Shown here: piece after piece, positions 1-11,540 of the stretch
Layout of the letters: each line of letters opens with the position of its first letter
Position numbering within the stretch: position 1 is the first letter of the stretch
From: Siphonodentalium dalli
Taxonomy: Eukaryota; Mollusca; Scaphopoda; Gadilida; Siphonodentaliidae
Direction: 5' to 3'
Assembly (NCBI GenBank): GCA_032622095.1
Contig: CP136066.1
Coordinates: forward strand, 64,140,609 to 64,204,608
Length of the DNA: 64,000 bases
Notes under the pieces: model-generated
Database searches by the model: none
Told to the model about the DNA's origin: nothing
The model's input: only the letters and a program-made list of their open reading frames with translations
Position numbers and translations under genes: made by a program

Positions 1-44
1 AAATTCAAATTGTTTTTCGTCGGTTGCGCAGGGGAAGGGGACAT

Positions 45-260
45 TTTTTTCCGGGCACGTATGCCGCGGTGGGTGGGTGATCGATGGAACCAAGAAACAA
101 TTTTTTCCGCAACTCAAAACATATTTTTTTTCACTGTTTTTGCAATGAGTTTGGCTTAAAACACCTCAGAATAACAGTGGGGATTTTCCGGGCACGTATG
201 CCGGGGTGGGTGGTCGATGGAGCAAACAAACATTTTTTTCCGCAACTCACAGGGTGGGTG
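45..260. repeat. Imperfect direct repeat, about 140-bp offset
   Basis: Two copies of a G-rich block, at about 46-116 and 184-250, share the core CCGGGCACGTATGCC, a GGTGGGTGG run, GATCGATGGA-like sequence and TTTTTTCCGCAACTCA. No coding signal is convincing here. The short open frames on both strands only reflect the repeat. Confidence 0.5.
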
Positions 261-368
261 TCCAAAAATGGTCGGAAAAAACTGCCGAAAACGGAAAAAA
301 ATTTGGACGCGGGGGTGGGTGGGTCCCAACAATGGTCGAAAGGAAAAAATCAGCATACGTGCCTGAAA

Positions 369-398
369 ATTACCATTTCTGACATTGGTTTTCTTGTA
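369..398 (+). repeat. Short dispersed repeat R1, partial copy
   Basis: This matches the core of a repeat present in fuller form at 22370-22435 and 25990-26054 and inverted at 8911-8960. The shared core runs from TTACCATTTCTGA to GGTTTTCTTGTA. This copy lacks the upstream part. Confidence 0.4.
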
Positions 399-504
399 CT
401 TATTAAGTATAGTGATTTCGCTCGTTACTGTTGCAGGTGTAGCCATATAGGTATATATAAGTCACATCGCGTCGGTATTGACGGCGACTACTTATATATA
501 CATA

Positions 505-1399
505 CTAGAAGGTGACCCGACTTTGTCCGGGCTTTGACCTTGAATTGACCATTTTGAAGGTCAAGGTCAATGGGGTAACGATTTGACCCGTCCAAAACAC
601 TGCCCGGACAAAAGTACCCGACAAAAGTACCCGTCGAAATCCATCCGGTTTGACCCGATTTGACCTCGAATTGATAATTTTGAAGGTCAAGGTCAGGTCT
701 GGGTCACGATTTGACCCATCCAAAACACTCAGTGGACAAAAGTAACCATATGTATAAAATTTCGTGGAAATCCCATCAAAATTCGCGATTTGACCTTGAA
801 TTGACCCGATTTCAAGGTCAATGTCACATCGCACGGGCAAATGAATATGCTTATGAGACTCCCCATACGAAAGTACCTCCACATACCAAGTTTCATCGAA
901 ATCCCGTGATATTCGGGCGTTTGACCTTGAAATGACCCGATTTCCAGGTCAAGGTCATGTCGCACGGGCAAATTAAGATTTGACCTGTCCAAAACACACA
1001 GTGGACAAAGGTAACCCTATGTATAAAATTTCGTCGAAATCCCATCAAAATTGGCGATTTGACCTTGAATTGGCCCGATTTCAAGGTCAAGGTCACGTCG
1101 AACGGGCAAATGAATATGCTTATGAGACCCCCCGGCCGAAAATACACCCACATACCAAGTTTCATCGAAATCCCGTGATATTCGGGCGTTTGACCTTGAA
1201 ATTACCCGATTTCAAGGTCAATGTCACGTCGCACGGGCAAATTAATAGGCCCATGTCACTGCCCGGCCGAAAATACCCACACATACCAAGTTTCATCGAA
1301 ATCGGCTCGGCCGTTTTTGAGTCCATCGATTACAGACAGACAGACACACACAGACACACACACAGACAGACACACAGATCTTCCAAAATATATAATAGA
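505..1399 (-). mobile_element. Non-autonomous Helitron, family A (pearl/HINE-like)
   Basis: Read on the minus strand, the element starts with TC (TCTATTATATATTTTGGAAG), runs into a CT/GT microsatellite (1335-1380), then about 150-bp core units carrying TTTCGATGAAACTTGG-like blocks. It ends with a GC-rich hairpin (GCCCGGAC-aaa-GTCGGG) eight bases before a terminal CTAG at 505-508. TC start, 3' hairpin plus CTRR end, no terminal inverted repeats and insertion into AT-rich DNA are the Helitron hallmarks. Microsatellite plus core repeats is the pearl/HINE plan known in bivalves. No Rep/helicase is encoded. At least twelve TGACCTTGA/TCAAGGTCA motifs lie inside. Confidence 0.75.
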
Positions 1400-1717
1400 T
1401 ATATGCAATATATATGATGAAAATCAATGGAGTAACAATATAAACCCAACACCAATTAATGTGGAACAATAAACGATCACGCCATTCTATCTATATACAA
1501 ATAAATTGTTTTTATATGGTCCCGACGTTATTCGTGATGTGTTCTCGGTGAACAACTTTAAGAATTATTGAATGTAAGACCAGACATCTCTATCTAATTA
1601 TATTGAACGAAGTATGTAATTCTATTATCTTGTAACTACCCGAGCAGTTTATATAAAATAAGTTCCGAATCGTATACATAACAATTAAAACGCTCGGTCC
1701 CAAAAGCTATATATACG
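1400..1717. other. No gene seen
   Basis: AT-rich DNA with stops in all frames and no recognised repeat. Confidence 0.5.
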
Positions 1718-2063
1718 TGACCCGCCATATCAAATCCAGTCGTAAGTCGGGATTTCTTTTACCCTGTGCCAATGCATTTTCTTATATATGCGAGTCGACC
1801 ATAGGTCGCCTCGCATATATAAGAGAATGCATTGGCCTAACAAGTTTTTACAATTTTAATAATTTTGTCTTGTATTCTTTAACAATTTTATAATTTCACC
1901 CATACAGAGCCCCAGACAAACATGAGCAGACGACACTCTTCTCTATGCTTCTATATATGTGTGGGGCTCCATGCAGGGTAATGGATGTTTATTATTTTAT
2001 GTCCTAAAAATTGTAAGAAACATTTATTTAAAAAATTACGACTGGATTTGATATGGCTGGTCA
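1718..2063. mobile_element. Hairpin MITE, TGACC family, internally deleted
   Basis: The inverted ends are TGACCCGCCATATCA on the left and its near-complement (TGATATGGCTGGTCA) on the right, extended outward by TA-rich DNA. The element aligns throughout with the fuller copy at 23193-23641. It keeps the left 69-bp palindrome (1768-1836) and the middle part containing CCCAGACAAACATGAGCAG, but lacks about 100 bp holding the right-hand palindrome. No coding capacity. Confidence 0.75.
1768..1836. repeat. 69-bp palindrome P (one of ten copies)
   Basis: A 27-nt stem starting GCCAATGCAT pairs with its complement ending ATGCATTGGC. The centre CGACC-ATA-GGTCG is itself palindromic, so almost the whole unit is one hairpin. 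This copy has TTTTCTT where the others have TTCTCTT, so one arm carries a mismatch. Confidence 0.8.
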
Positions 2064-2754
2064 CATATACACTCACACCGACCATTCGAAAACGAGCATC
2101 TGTGTTGCCAACCGCGCTTCTACGAGATACAACCGCGCATCTCTATTTTTATATTGCAATTTCTGGTTACGAAATAGAGAAAAATACAGTGTTTAATTAA
2201 TTTTGACAGAATGGAACGGTTGGTATAGAAGCAGTTACATTCGCTCAATACCTAGATATTTGCCGGGCTGAATTCGATACAACTTTGTATATTTCATTAA
2301 CGCTTTGGGGTAGAAATAGGCTGCAGAAACAGCCCGGTGTCCTAACTTTGGAACAGATGTTTTCACAATGTATCGGAATTTAGCAACACGATTGAGTATT
2401 TTCTCGTCGATTTTTTCCGATTCCTATAGTCAAATCTTCCTGCAATCACCTTGCGTTGAAATTTGTGTTCATGATTTAGCCAATTTCCATAAAATGAATC
2501 GATTTCGGAAGTGGGTATTTCGAAAAATATACGACAATGCTTCTTTGTGACCAACAACCAACCATCTATGTTGCCGAATCGCGTCTGATTATAACTAAAG
2601 TAAATATCACGTGTATACGTGTCCGAATCGATGTCTAGAGGAAACTCAAATTCGTCTCGGCTCGTGCTGAACTGACACATTCGACAAATTATATTATTCA
2701 AATCAGCTGATAAACGAGTCCCATATGTTATTGAGTGTTGTAGCATGATATACT
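2064..2754. other. No recognised gene; one 146-codon minus-strand frame
   Basis: A minus-strand frame at 2363-2803 is open for 146 codons and its composition is not obviously repetitive, but I recognise no domain. Its first codons lie in repeat R2, so it is more likely fortuitous or a decayed exon than a gene. Confidence 0.3.
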
Positions 2755-2965
2755 TGATAATGAGCTGTTTCGAGTTGGAACCTTCACGTACAATGAAGTA
2801 CATAATTAAGGAACAGGTAATAACTAAGAAATAATTCCCCGCGTTATTTTTTCGAGTTTATAATGCTCTCTGTCAAAACTTCAACAAGTTTCCATATTCT
2901 GTACTGGTAGCTTTGATTTATGATTTATACGGGTGTTAGTCAGAATAGAGATTCGTGGCATGATC
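2755..2965 (+). repeat. Dispersed repeat R2
   Basis: Shares long stretches with 47655-47835 (same orientation) and 47110-47240 (inverted). Landmarks are CGAGTTGGAACCTTCA, TCCCCGCGTTATTTTTTC, CTGTCAAAACTTCAA and GGCATGATCTA. No protein is recognised. Confidence 0.55.
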
Positions 2966-3001
2966 TAAACCTTTTAAGATCAATCAATAAGCATTTCAAT
3001 G

Positions 3002-3960
3002 GGGACATGACACTCTGCGGGATGGGATGGGATATGGGACAAAACGACAATCTGCGGGACAGAATTTCAAATTGCGTGGGACGGCCGATATCTCGATGAA
3101 TACAGGGCGTAGGGGCTCATTTTGGTGTCTAACGAAAGGCACACGTTCGCCCTATCCAAACATATTAACCCCGCCACTAACCAAACACCAAACGTTGCAT
3201 TATTTGATCGACAACTGACCTAACATGGGGTGGAATTTGGGATAGCATGACAATCTGCGGGACAGGATTTTCAAATTGCGTGGGACGGCCGATAGCTCGA
3301 GGAATACAGCGCATAGAGGGCTACTTTTGGTGTCTAACGAAAGGTCCACATTCGCCCTATTCACACATATTATCCCCGCTACTGACCGGACAACGGAAGT
3401 TACATTATCCGGTCGACAACTGACCTAACATAAAATGCCACAAACACGAAAAACTGCGTTCGACATTAATGTTTAGAATTTAGATTTCTCGATGAATACA
3501 CTAGCAAACAACAAGTTTTAGGTATCAAATAACGCAGTGAAATACTGTGCATTCGTTTTTAGCTACAATATGGCTGTTTTAGTGCGAATATTGTAATGGC
3601 GAACACGCAAACACGCTCCGATAAAACAGCTAAAAATAGACTCGATGTTTACAATTACAGGGTCGATTTCAGCCGGTATATTCAATATAATGGGGCGTAT
3701 AGTATATCAAAATGTAGAATTAGACACAGGGAATGTATTTTTTTCCAAATGGGTCCACCAGGCGGTGAAATTGTTGCAGAATTTCGCTCCAAGATATTCG
3801 CACTTATTTTTATTTCAGTTGTGACTAAAAGCCCAGATGCCGGAGCCCAGCGACTAAAAGCCAAGTTACAAAATAGATCAACTGGTTTGAACGAATGAAT
3901 ATGTCAATGGTAAGACTATTCAAAAGAATATTCAAATCAAATAGTGTTTATAGACTTAAA
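3002..3960 (+). repeat. Left inverted arm of the foldback element
   Basis: Contains two direct units (about 3010-3225 and 3226-3430) sharing CAATCTGCGGGACAG, AAATTGCGTGGGACGGCC, TTTTGGTGTCTAACGAAAGG and CAACTGACCTAACAT. A non-tandem stretch follows, with a 100-codon open frame at 3596-3898. That frame recurs inverted at 5644-5946 and 7985-8287. It differs from them by four substitutions, all of which change the amino acid, so I see no sign of selection for a protein. Confidence 0.75.
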
Positions 3961-3984
3961 AACTTATGTGTCCGCCATTCATAT

Positions 3985-5250
3985 ATGCGGTGAAGTTCTC
4001 ATATTATCTGCCAGTAATACGCGGGGGAGGTTCTCATATGAACATATTATCTGCCGGTCATACACAGTGGAGGTTCATATTATCCTCCGGTCATACGCGA
4101 GGGAAGTTTTCTTATTATCCTCCAGTCATACGCGGGGGAGGTTCATATTATCCGCCGGTCATACGCGGTGGCGGTTCATATTATCCACCGGTCATATGTA
4201 GGGGAGGTTCTCATATGAACATATTATCCGCCGGTCATACGCAGTGGAGGTTCTCATATGAACATATTATCCGCCGGTCATACGCGGTGGAGGTTCTCAT
4301 ATGAACATATTATCCGCCGGTCATACGCGGTGGAGGTTCATATTATCCGCCGGTCATACGCGAGGGAAGTTCTCATATCATCCTTCGGTCATAGGTGGGG
4401 GAGGTTCTCATATGAACATATTATCCGCCGGTCATACACGGTGGAGGTTCTCATATGAACATATTATCCGCCGGTCATATGCGGTGGAGGTTCATATTAT
4501 CCGCCGGTCATACGCGAGGGAAGTTCTCATATTATCCTTCGGTCATAGGTGGGGGAGGTTCTGATATGAACATATTATCTGCCGGTCATACGCGGTGGAG
4601 GTTCATATTATCCACCGGTCATACGTAGGGGAGGTTCTCATATGAACATATTATCCGCCGGTCATACGCAGTGGAGGTTCTCATATGAACATATTATCCG
4701 CCGGTCATACGCGGTGGAGGTTCTCATATGAACATATTATCCGCCAGTCATACGCGGTGGAGGTTCATATTATCCGCCGGTCATACGCGAGGGAAGTTCT
4801 CATATTATCCTTCGGTCATAGGTGGGGGAGGTTCTGATATGAACATATTATCTGCCATCATACGCGGTGGAGGTTCATATTATCCACCGGTCATACATAG
4901 GGGAGGTTCTCATATGAACATATTATCTGCCGGTCATACGCAGTGGAGGTTCTCATATGAACATATTACCCGCCGGTCATACGCGGTGGAGGTTCTCATA
5001 TGAACATATTATCCGCCGGTCATATGCGGTGGAGGTTCATATTATCCGCCGGTCATACGCGAGGGAAGTTCTCATATTATCCTTCGGTCATAGGTGGGGG
5101 AGGTTCTGATATGAACATATTATCTGCCAGTCATACGCGGTGGAGGTTCATATTATCCACCGGTCATACGCGGTGGAGGTTCTCATATGAACATATTATC
5201 TGCCGGTCATATGCGAGGGAGGTTCTCATATTATCCAGCAGTCACACCCG
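3985..5250 (+). repeat. 33/43-bp satellite array, block 1
   Basis: Units alternate between a 33-bp form (GGTTCATATTATCCGCCGG plus TCATACGCGGTGGA) and a 43-bp form with CTCATATGAA inserted. Variants include GCGAGGGAAG and ATAGGTGGGGGA endings. The array has few stops, which creates long spurious frames rich in repeated AGHTRWRF. Confidence 0.8.
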
Positions 5251-5979
5251 AGGGAGGATATGACCGGCGGATAATATGTTCATATGAGAACCTCCCCAAC
5301 GTATGACCAGAGGATAATATGAGAACCTCCCTCGCGTATGACCGGTGGATAATATGAACCTCCACCGCGTATGACCGGCAGATAATATGTTCATATCAGA
5401 ACCTCCCCTGCGTATGACCGGAGGATAATATGAGAACTTCCCTCGCGTATGACCGGCGGATAATATGAACCTCCACCGCGTATGACCGGCAGATAATATG
5501 TTCATATGAGAACCTCCCCCGCGTATGACTGGCAGATAATATGAGAACCTCCACCGCATATGAATGGCGGACACATAAGTTTTTAAGTCTATAAACACTA
5601 TTTGATTTGAATATTCTTTTGAATAGTCTTACCATTGACATATTCATTCGTTCAAACCAGTTGATCTATTTTGTAACTTGGCTTTTAGTCGCTGGGCTCC
5701 GGCATCTGGGCTTTTAGTCACAACTGAAATAAAAATAAGTGAGAATATCTTGGAGCGAATTTCTGCAACAATTTCACCGCCTGGTGGACCCATTTGGAAA
5801 AAAATACATTCCCTGTGTCTAATTCTACATTTTGATATACTATACGCCCCATTATATTGAATATACCGGCTGAAATCGATCCTGTAATTGTAAACATCGA
5901 GTCTATTTTTAGCTGTTTTATCGGAGCGTGTTTGCATGTTCGCCATTACAATATTCGCACTAAAACAGCCATATTGTAA
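5251..5979 (-). repeat. Inverted satellite (5251-5570) plus truncated inner arm copy (5571-5979)
   Basis: At about 5250 the satellite switches strand, then runs into an inverted copy of the inner arm (equivalent to roughly 3560-3985). That copy stops abruptly at about 5979, where satellite resumes in the plus orientation. This is an internal rearrangement breakpoint, not an element end. Confidence 0.7.
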
Positions 5980-7590
5980 AAACTTATGTGTCCGCCATTC
6001 ATATATGCGGTGAAGTTCTCATATTATCTGCCAGTAATACGCGGGGGAGGTTCTCATATGAACATATTATCTGCCGGTCATACACAGTGGAGGTTCATAT
6101 TATCCTCCGGTCATACGCGAGGGAAGTTTTCTTATTATCCTCCAGTCATACGCGGGGGAGGTTCTGATATGAACATATTATCTGCCGGTCATACGCGGTG
6201 GAGGTTCATATTATCCACCGGTCATACGCGAGGGAGGTTCTCATATTATCCTCCGGTCATACGATGGGGAGGTTCTCATATGAACATATTAACCGCCGGT
6301 CATACGCGAGGGAGGTTCTCATATTATCCACCGGTTATACGCGAGGGAGGTTCTCATATTCGAGGGAGGTTCTCATATTATCCACCGGTTATACGCGAGG
6401 GAGGTTCTCATATTATCCTCCGGTCATACATAGGGGAGGTTCTCATATAAACATATTATCTGCCGGTCATACGCGGTGGAGGTTCATATTATCCGCCGGT
6501 CATACGCGGTGGCGGTTCATATTATCCACCGGTCATATGTAGGGGAGGTTCTCATATGAACATATTATCCGCCGGTCATACGCAGTGGAGGTTCTCATAT
6601 GAACATATTATCCGCCGGTCATACGCGGTGGAGGTTCTCATATGAACATATTATCCGCCGGTCATACGCGGTGGAGGTTCATATTATCCGCCGGTCATAC
6701 GCGAGGGAAGTTCTCATATCATCCTTCGGTCATAGGTGGGGGAGGTTCTCATATGAACATATTATCCGCCGGTCATACACGGTGGAGGTTCTCATATGAA
6801 CATATTATCCGCCGGTCATATGCGGTGGAGGTTCATATTATCCGCCGGTCATACGCGAGGGAAGTTCTCATATTATCCTTCGGTCATAGGTGGGGGAGGT
6901 TCTGATATGAACATATTATCTGCCGGTCATACGCGGTGGAGGTTCATATTATCCACCGGTCATACGTAGGGGAGGTTCTCATATGAACATATTATCCGCC
7001 GGTCATACGCAGTGGAGGTTCTCATATGAACATATTATCCGCCGGTCATACGCGGTGGAGGTTCTCATATGAACATATTATCCGCCAGTCATACGCGGTG
7101 GAGGTTCATATTATCCGCCGGTCATACGCGAGGGAAGTTCTCATATTATCCTTCGGTCATAGGTGGGGGAGGTTCTGATATGAACATATTATCTGCCATC
7201 ATACGCGGTGGAGGTTCATATTATCCACCGGTCATACATAGGGGAGGTTCTCATATGAACATATTATCTGCCGGTCATACGCAGTGGAGGTTCTCATATG
7301 AACATATTACCCGCCGGTCATACGCGGTGGAGGTTCTCATATGAACATATTATCCGCCGGTCATATGCGGTGGAGGTTCATATTATCCGCCGGTCATACG
7401 CGAGGGAAGTTCTCATATTATCCTTCGGTCATAGGTGGGGGAGGTTCTGATATGAACATATTATCTGCCAGTCATACGCGGTGGAGGTTCATATTATCCA
7501 CCGGTCATACGCGGTGGAGGTTCTCATATGAACATATTATCTGCCGGTCATATGCGAGGGAGGTTCTCATATTATCCAGCAGTCACACCC
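5980..7590 (+). repeat. 33/43-bp satellite array, block 2 (duplicate)
   Basis: Bases from about 6540 onward repeat 4199-5979 at a fixed offset of 2341 bp. The first part matches block 1 at an offset of 2020 bp. The extra roughly 320 bp (about 6170-6490) are additional satellite units. Confidence 0.75.
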
Positions 7591-8883
7591 GAGGGAGGAT
7601 ATGACCGGCGGATAATATGTTCATATGAGAACCTCCCCAACGTATGACCAGAGGATAATATGAGAACCTCCCTCGCGTATGACCGGTGGATAATATGAAC
7701 CTCCACCGCGTATGACCGGCAGATAATATGTTCATATCAGAACCTCCCCTGCGTATGACCGGAGGATAATATGAGAACTTCCCTCGCGTATGACCGGCGG
7801 ATAATATGAACCTCCACCGCGTATGACCGGCAGATAATATGTTCATATGAGAACCTCCCCCGCGTATGACTGGCAGATAATATGAGAACCTCCACCGCAT
7901 ATGAATGGCGGACACATAAGTTTTTAAGTCTATAAACACTATTTGATTTGAATATTCTTTTGAATAGTCTTACCATTGACATATTCATTCGTTCAAACCA
8001 GTTGATCTATTTTGTAACTTGGCTTTTAGTCGCTGGGCTCCGGCATCTGGGCTTTTAGTCACAACTGAAATAAAAATAAGTGAGAATATCTTGGAGCGAA
8101 TTTCTGCAACAATTTCACCGCCTGGTGGACCCATTTGGAAAAAAATACATTCCCTGTGTCTAATTCTACATTTTGATATACTATACGCCCCATTATATTG
8201 AATATACCGGCTGAAATCGATCCTGTAATTGTAAACATCGAGTCTATTTTTAGCTGTTTTATCGGAGCGTGTTTGCATGTTCGCCATTACAATATTCGCA
8301 CTAAAACAGCCATATTGTAGCTATAAACGAATGCACAGTATTCCACTGCGTTATTTGATACCTAAAACTTGTTGTTTGCTAGTGTATTCAACGAGAAATC
8401 TAAATTCTAAACATTAATGTCGAACGCAGTTTTTCGTGTTTGTGGAATTTTAGGTTAGGTCAGTTGTCGACCGAATAATGTAACTTCCGGTGTCCGGTCA
8501 GCGGCGTGGTTAATATGTGTGGATAGAGCGAATGTGGACCTTTCGTTTGACACCAAAAGTAGCCCTCTACGCGCTGTATTCCTCGATAAATCGGCCGTCC
8601 CACGCAATTTGAAAATCCTGTCCCGCAGATTGTCATGCTATCCCAAATTCCACCCCATGTTAGGTCAGTTGTCGATCAAATAATGCAACTTCTGGTGTTT
8701 GATTAGTGGTGGGGTTAATATGTTTGGATAGGGCGAACGTGGGCCTTTCGTTAGACACCAAAATGAGCCCCCCTGCGCCCTGTATTCCTCGAGATATCGG
8801 CCGTCCCACGCAATTTGAAATTCTGTCCCGCAGATTGTCGTTTTGTCCCATATCCCATCCCATCCCGCAGATTGTCAGGTCCC
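7591..8883 (-). repeat. Inverted satellite plus complete right arm of the foldback element
   Basis: Inverted satellite (to about 7912) is followed by a full inverted copy of the left arm, including both roughly 210-bp terminal units (about 8450-8883). It ends at TCAGGTCCC before the TTTCAATG duplication. Confidence 0.75.
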
Positions 8884-8910
8884 TTTCAATGTTAAAAAGA
8901 ATTACCAACT

Positions 8911-8960
8911 ATTACAAGAAAACCATAGTCAGAAATGGTAACGCCACCAAGATCGTATTA
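8911..8960 (-). repeat. Short dispersed repeat R1, inverted copy
   Basis: The reverse complement matches the R1 core (GATCTT, GGCGTTACCATTTCTGAC, GGTTTTCTTGTAA). It lies just outside the right target duplication of the foldback element. Confidence 0.5.
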
Positions 8961-9139
8961 TTAGCCATAAATATAAATAATAATACAATTATTCTATAAA
9001 CTAGCTTTCAAATTTTATGCGGGAAATTTGCGTACTTCCATATTTCAAGTTTTCCCGTTTCTCGTGGCATACATTACTTTCATCAAACTGTCTTCTTTAT
9101 TACACAAGCTGATAGGCCCGACTTCACCCGGGCTGTTTC
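8961..9139. other. No gene seen
   Basis: Short AT-rich spacer with no feature I can support. Confidence 0.4.
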
Positions 9140-9680
9140 CCATCTGCTTTCCGGTGAAAGGTGCGATTTGACCTTCAATTGACTATTTCGAAAGTCAAGG
9201 TCAGGTCAGGGTCATGATTTGTCCAGTCCAAAACACCCCCACCCGTAGAAAACTACCCATAGGTATCAAATTTCGTCGAAATCCGTCCGTTTTACCCAAC
9301 TTGACCTTTAATTAACAATTTTGAAGGTCAAGGTAAATTCAGAGTCATGATTTGACCCGTCCAAAACACCCCCCCCCCCGACAAAAGTACCCATAGGTAT
9401 CAAATTTCGTCGAAATCTATCCGTTTTATCCGAGTTGACCTTTGATTGGCCATATTGAAGGTCAAGGTCAGGCCGAGGTCACGATTTGACCCGTTCAAAA
9501 CTCTCCTCGGACCAAAGTATCCCTAGGTATCAAATTTCGCCGAAATTTGTCCGTTTTACCCAAATTGACCTTGCATTGACAGTTTTAATGGTCAAGGTCA
9601 GGTCGGGGTCACGATTTGACCCGTTCAAAACACTTCCCGGACACAAATACCCATAAGTATCAAATTACGTTGAATTCTAT
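9140..9680 (-). repeat. Decayed Helitron-core tandem repeat (four units, about 125-150 bp)
   Basis: Four diverged units share AAGGTCAAGGTCA, ATTTGACCCGT, CCAAAACAC, ACCCATAGGTATCAAATT and CGTCGAAAT. The left edge GACTTCACCCGGGCT resembles the 3' hairpin region of family A Helitrons. I read this as an old truncated family A copy lacking the CTAG end and the microsatellite. Confidence 0.6.
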
Positions 9681-10148
9681 GGAAAGCCGAGGAGGACATG
9701 TTGGTTGCTAATTGCTAGATATACGACGCGGTATTTTGAAGGTGTTTCAAACTAGGAGATAGAAGTATTCTGCCTTTCAAATGGTGATGAATTATAGTAG
9801 TTTATTCAAATTTTATGGCATAAATTGTTATTAAAACCGTATATACTATAAAAAATTAATGACTCGAAAATTAAGTGGGCCTTTAAACAAAGTCACAATT
9901 GCATTTAGGCTCATCTCATATTCGTCTATTCAGCGATATTCTACTGCGCAGTTTGTTATAGCCTCCAGTATTTATTGAGCGTTATACCCCCAACTGTTAT
10001 AATTCGCCTTTAGCAGGCGTACTCTTGCCTCAGATTATTGAGATTAATGTTCGGATGTGAGCGCACACTCCATATAAAGAATCTTTGTGAAAATGAACCC
10101 TCTCAAATTAGTCTCAATACTTTAAAATATAGAATTAACCTAAAAATA
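9681..10148. other. No gene; end of dispersed MITE family M at about 9800-9893
   Basis: The segment around 9863-9893 contains CGAAAATTAAGTGGGCCTTT, the signature end of family M, also seen at 32511, 36500-36745, 36931, 44062-44133, 46135 and 53243. The rest is AT-rich without coding signal. Confidence 0.5.
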
Positions 10149-10217
10149 ACAAAAACCTTCGGAATAGAGAACCTTCGGAATAGCGGACCTTCGGGATAGC
10201 AAACCTTCATAATAGAA
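10149..10217. repeat. Short tandem repeat, 14-15-bp unit, four copies
   Basis: Four consecutive units resemble ACCTTCGGAATAG, degenerating to CCTTCATAATAG in the last. Confidence 0.7.
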
Positions 10218-11540
10218 GCATGTCCCCACAATTACACCGGTGACGTAAACACATGTGCCAATCTTAGTTGTACTCTCGTAATTATCGGTACGATGAAACG
10301 GTGACGGAATCTGACGAGGTTTGCCGAATGTACAATCACCCAGTGAATTATCGATCGACCATGCGATATCAAAAAACCAAAAGCTAGAAACACCACACTA
10401 CGGTGGCGTAATAAACAACCTGTATTCGCCCCATACCGTTATATAGTGAAACCGGCACACACATATAAGCGTGAACCGTGCAAACGCTGTATAATGTGGT
10501 CGTCCCTCAAACGGTTCACGTTTTGTACTAAGTCATTCTATATATGTCTTACCATTTCAATCCATCGTGGATTTGTACTGGTTTCATTTGTTCAGCCAGG
10601 TAACATTTGTCATAAACACATAATATTTCGCCACTAAAACCTAGCGTGAATCAAGCGATGTCATGATCAATAGTACATATATATAAGTGCTATGCCAATC
10701 TCGTATATACTCTCGGTAATACGGTCTACGCTATGCTTACATCAGTTCTGCCACCGATTTCACAGAAAAATAATCTTCGATACAATTAATATATATTACG
10801 GTATTCATATTTTGTTAGACCACAAATCGTCATAGTTTTTCTTATTTTAGGGCGAGATGATTCATGCATTAAGAACATTGTATTACCCACTGTGTATTAA
10901 AGCGTGCTAGTTTAACTGTCCGTTCAGATTTCAGTCAACCCAAAGTCAATCACTTTTCACATACAAGCTTGTTATATCGACATGGCGACAAGTGCGGCCA
11001 TATAGATGTAACATGTGCGAGAACGTTCTATTTCAATCAGCGCAACATAATGGACAATACTGTCTCATATATTCACTATTCATATATATAGTCTTAATCT
11101 GCATTCGAGAAAAATGTGAGTATCATCTAATGCGACGCTAGTCGATATAGTGTTTATGGGGTGGCGGTATCTTTGAACTTTCATTATATTCTCATTTGTT
11201 AAATGCGTTCACTCCAAAAGTATAAATTAAAAAATTCTGAGCCACACTGTCGTTATTGTATTATTTACAGGATAAATAAATATTTTTCATGATCCCAGTG
11301 TGGTCGTCTAAAGCTTCGTGTATGCAGCTTGGACGATCCAATAAAATCGAATTGAAATTGCGTAGCAAATCTCTGTTGTTGAGCGCACTTGTAATATGGT
11401 CGTGGTACGCACAAATGGGGGTTGACCCAGAATAAATTGGTAAAGAAGCGATTTTGATGTCATTCAACGCGGGAGAATCTCTGGTACAACATATCCAAAA
11501 TCCGCTAAAATCCGCTTTGGGGAAAATCCACGATCCAAGA
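10218..11540. other. No gene seen
   Basis: AT-rich with several short frames and no recognised domain. A 10-bp inverted pair, CGTGAACCGT at about 10470 and ACGGTTCACG at about 10511, is the only structure of note. A minus-strand 102-codon frame at 11261-11569 has no recognisable content. Confidence 0.45.

Larger units (their letters stand above)
3002..8883. mobile_element. Foldback (FB/TU-like) DNA element with 8-bp target duplication
   Basis: The termini are GGGACATGACA on the left and TGTCAGGTCCC on the right. They are flanked by the identical 8-mer TTTCAATG at 2994-3001 and 8884-8891, which I read as the target-site duplication. Inverted arms (3002-3960 and 7913-8883) carry two roughly 210-bp units each, then a roughly 540-bp stretch. 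They lead into 33/43-bp satellite units that also invert. Long inverted arms made of tandem repeats with an 8-bp duplication resemble Drosophila FB and sea-urchin TU elements (family knowledge). No transposase is present, so it must be mobilised in trans, if at all. Confidence 0.75.

Noticed and set aside
2363-2803. 146-codon minus-strand ORF
   Set aside because: No recognised domain, overlaps repeat R2, and no splice or promoter support. Left as an unassigned region.
3596-3898. 100-codon ORF conserved in all three foldback arm copies
   Set aside because: The left copy differs from the others by four substitutions, all amino-acid changing. The conservation reflects recent duplication, not a selected protein.
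3944-7604. Many 60-154-codon frames rich in AGHTRWRF
   Set aside because: They are translations of the stop-free 33/43-bp satellite and appear in several frames and both orientations.
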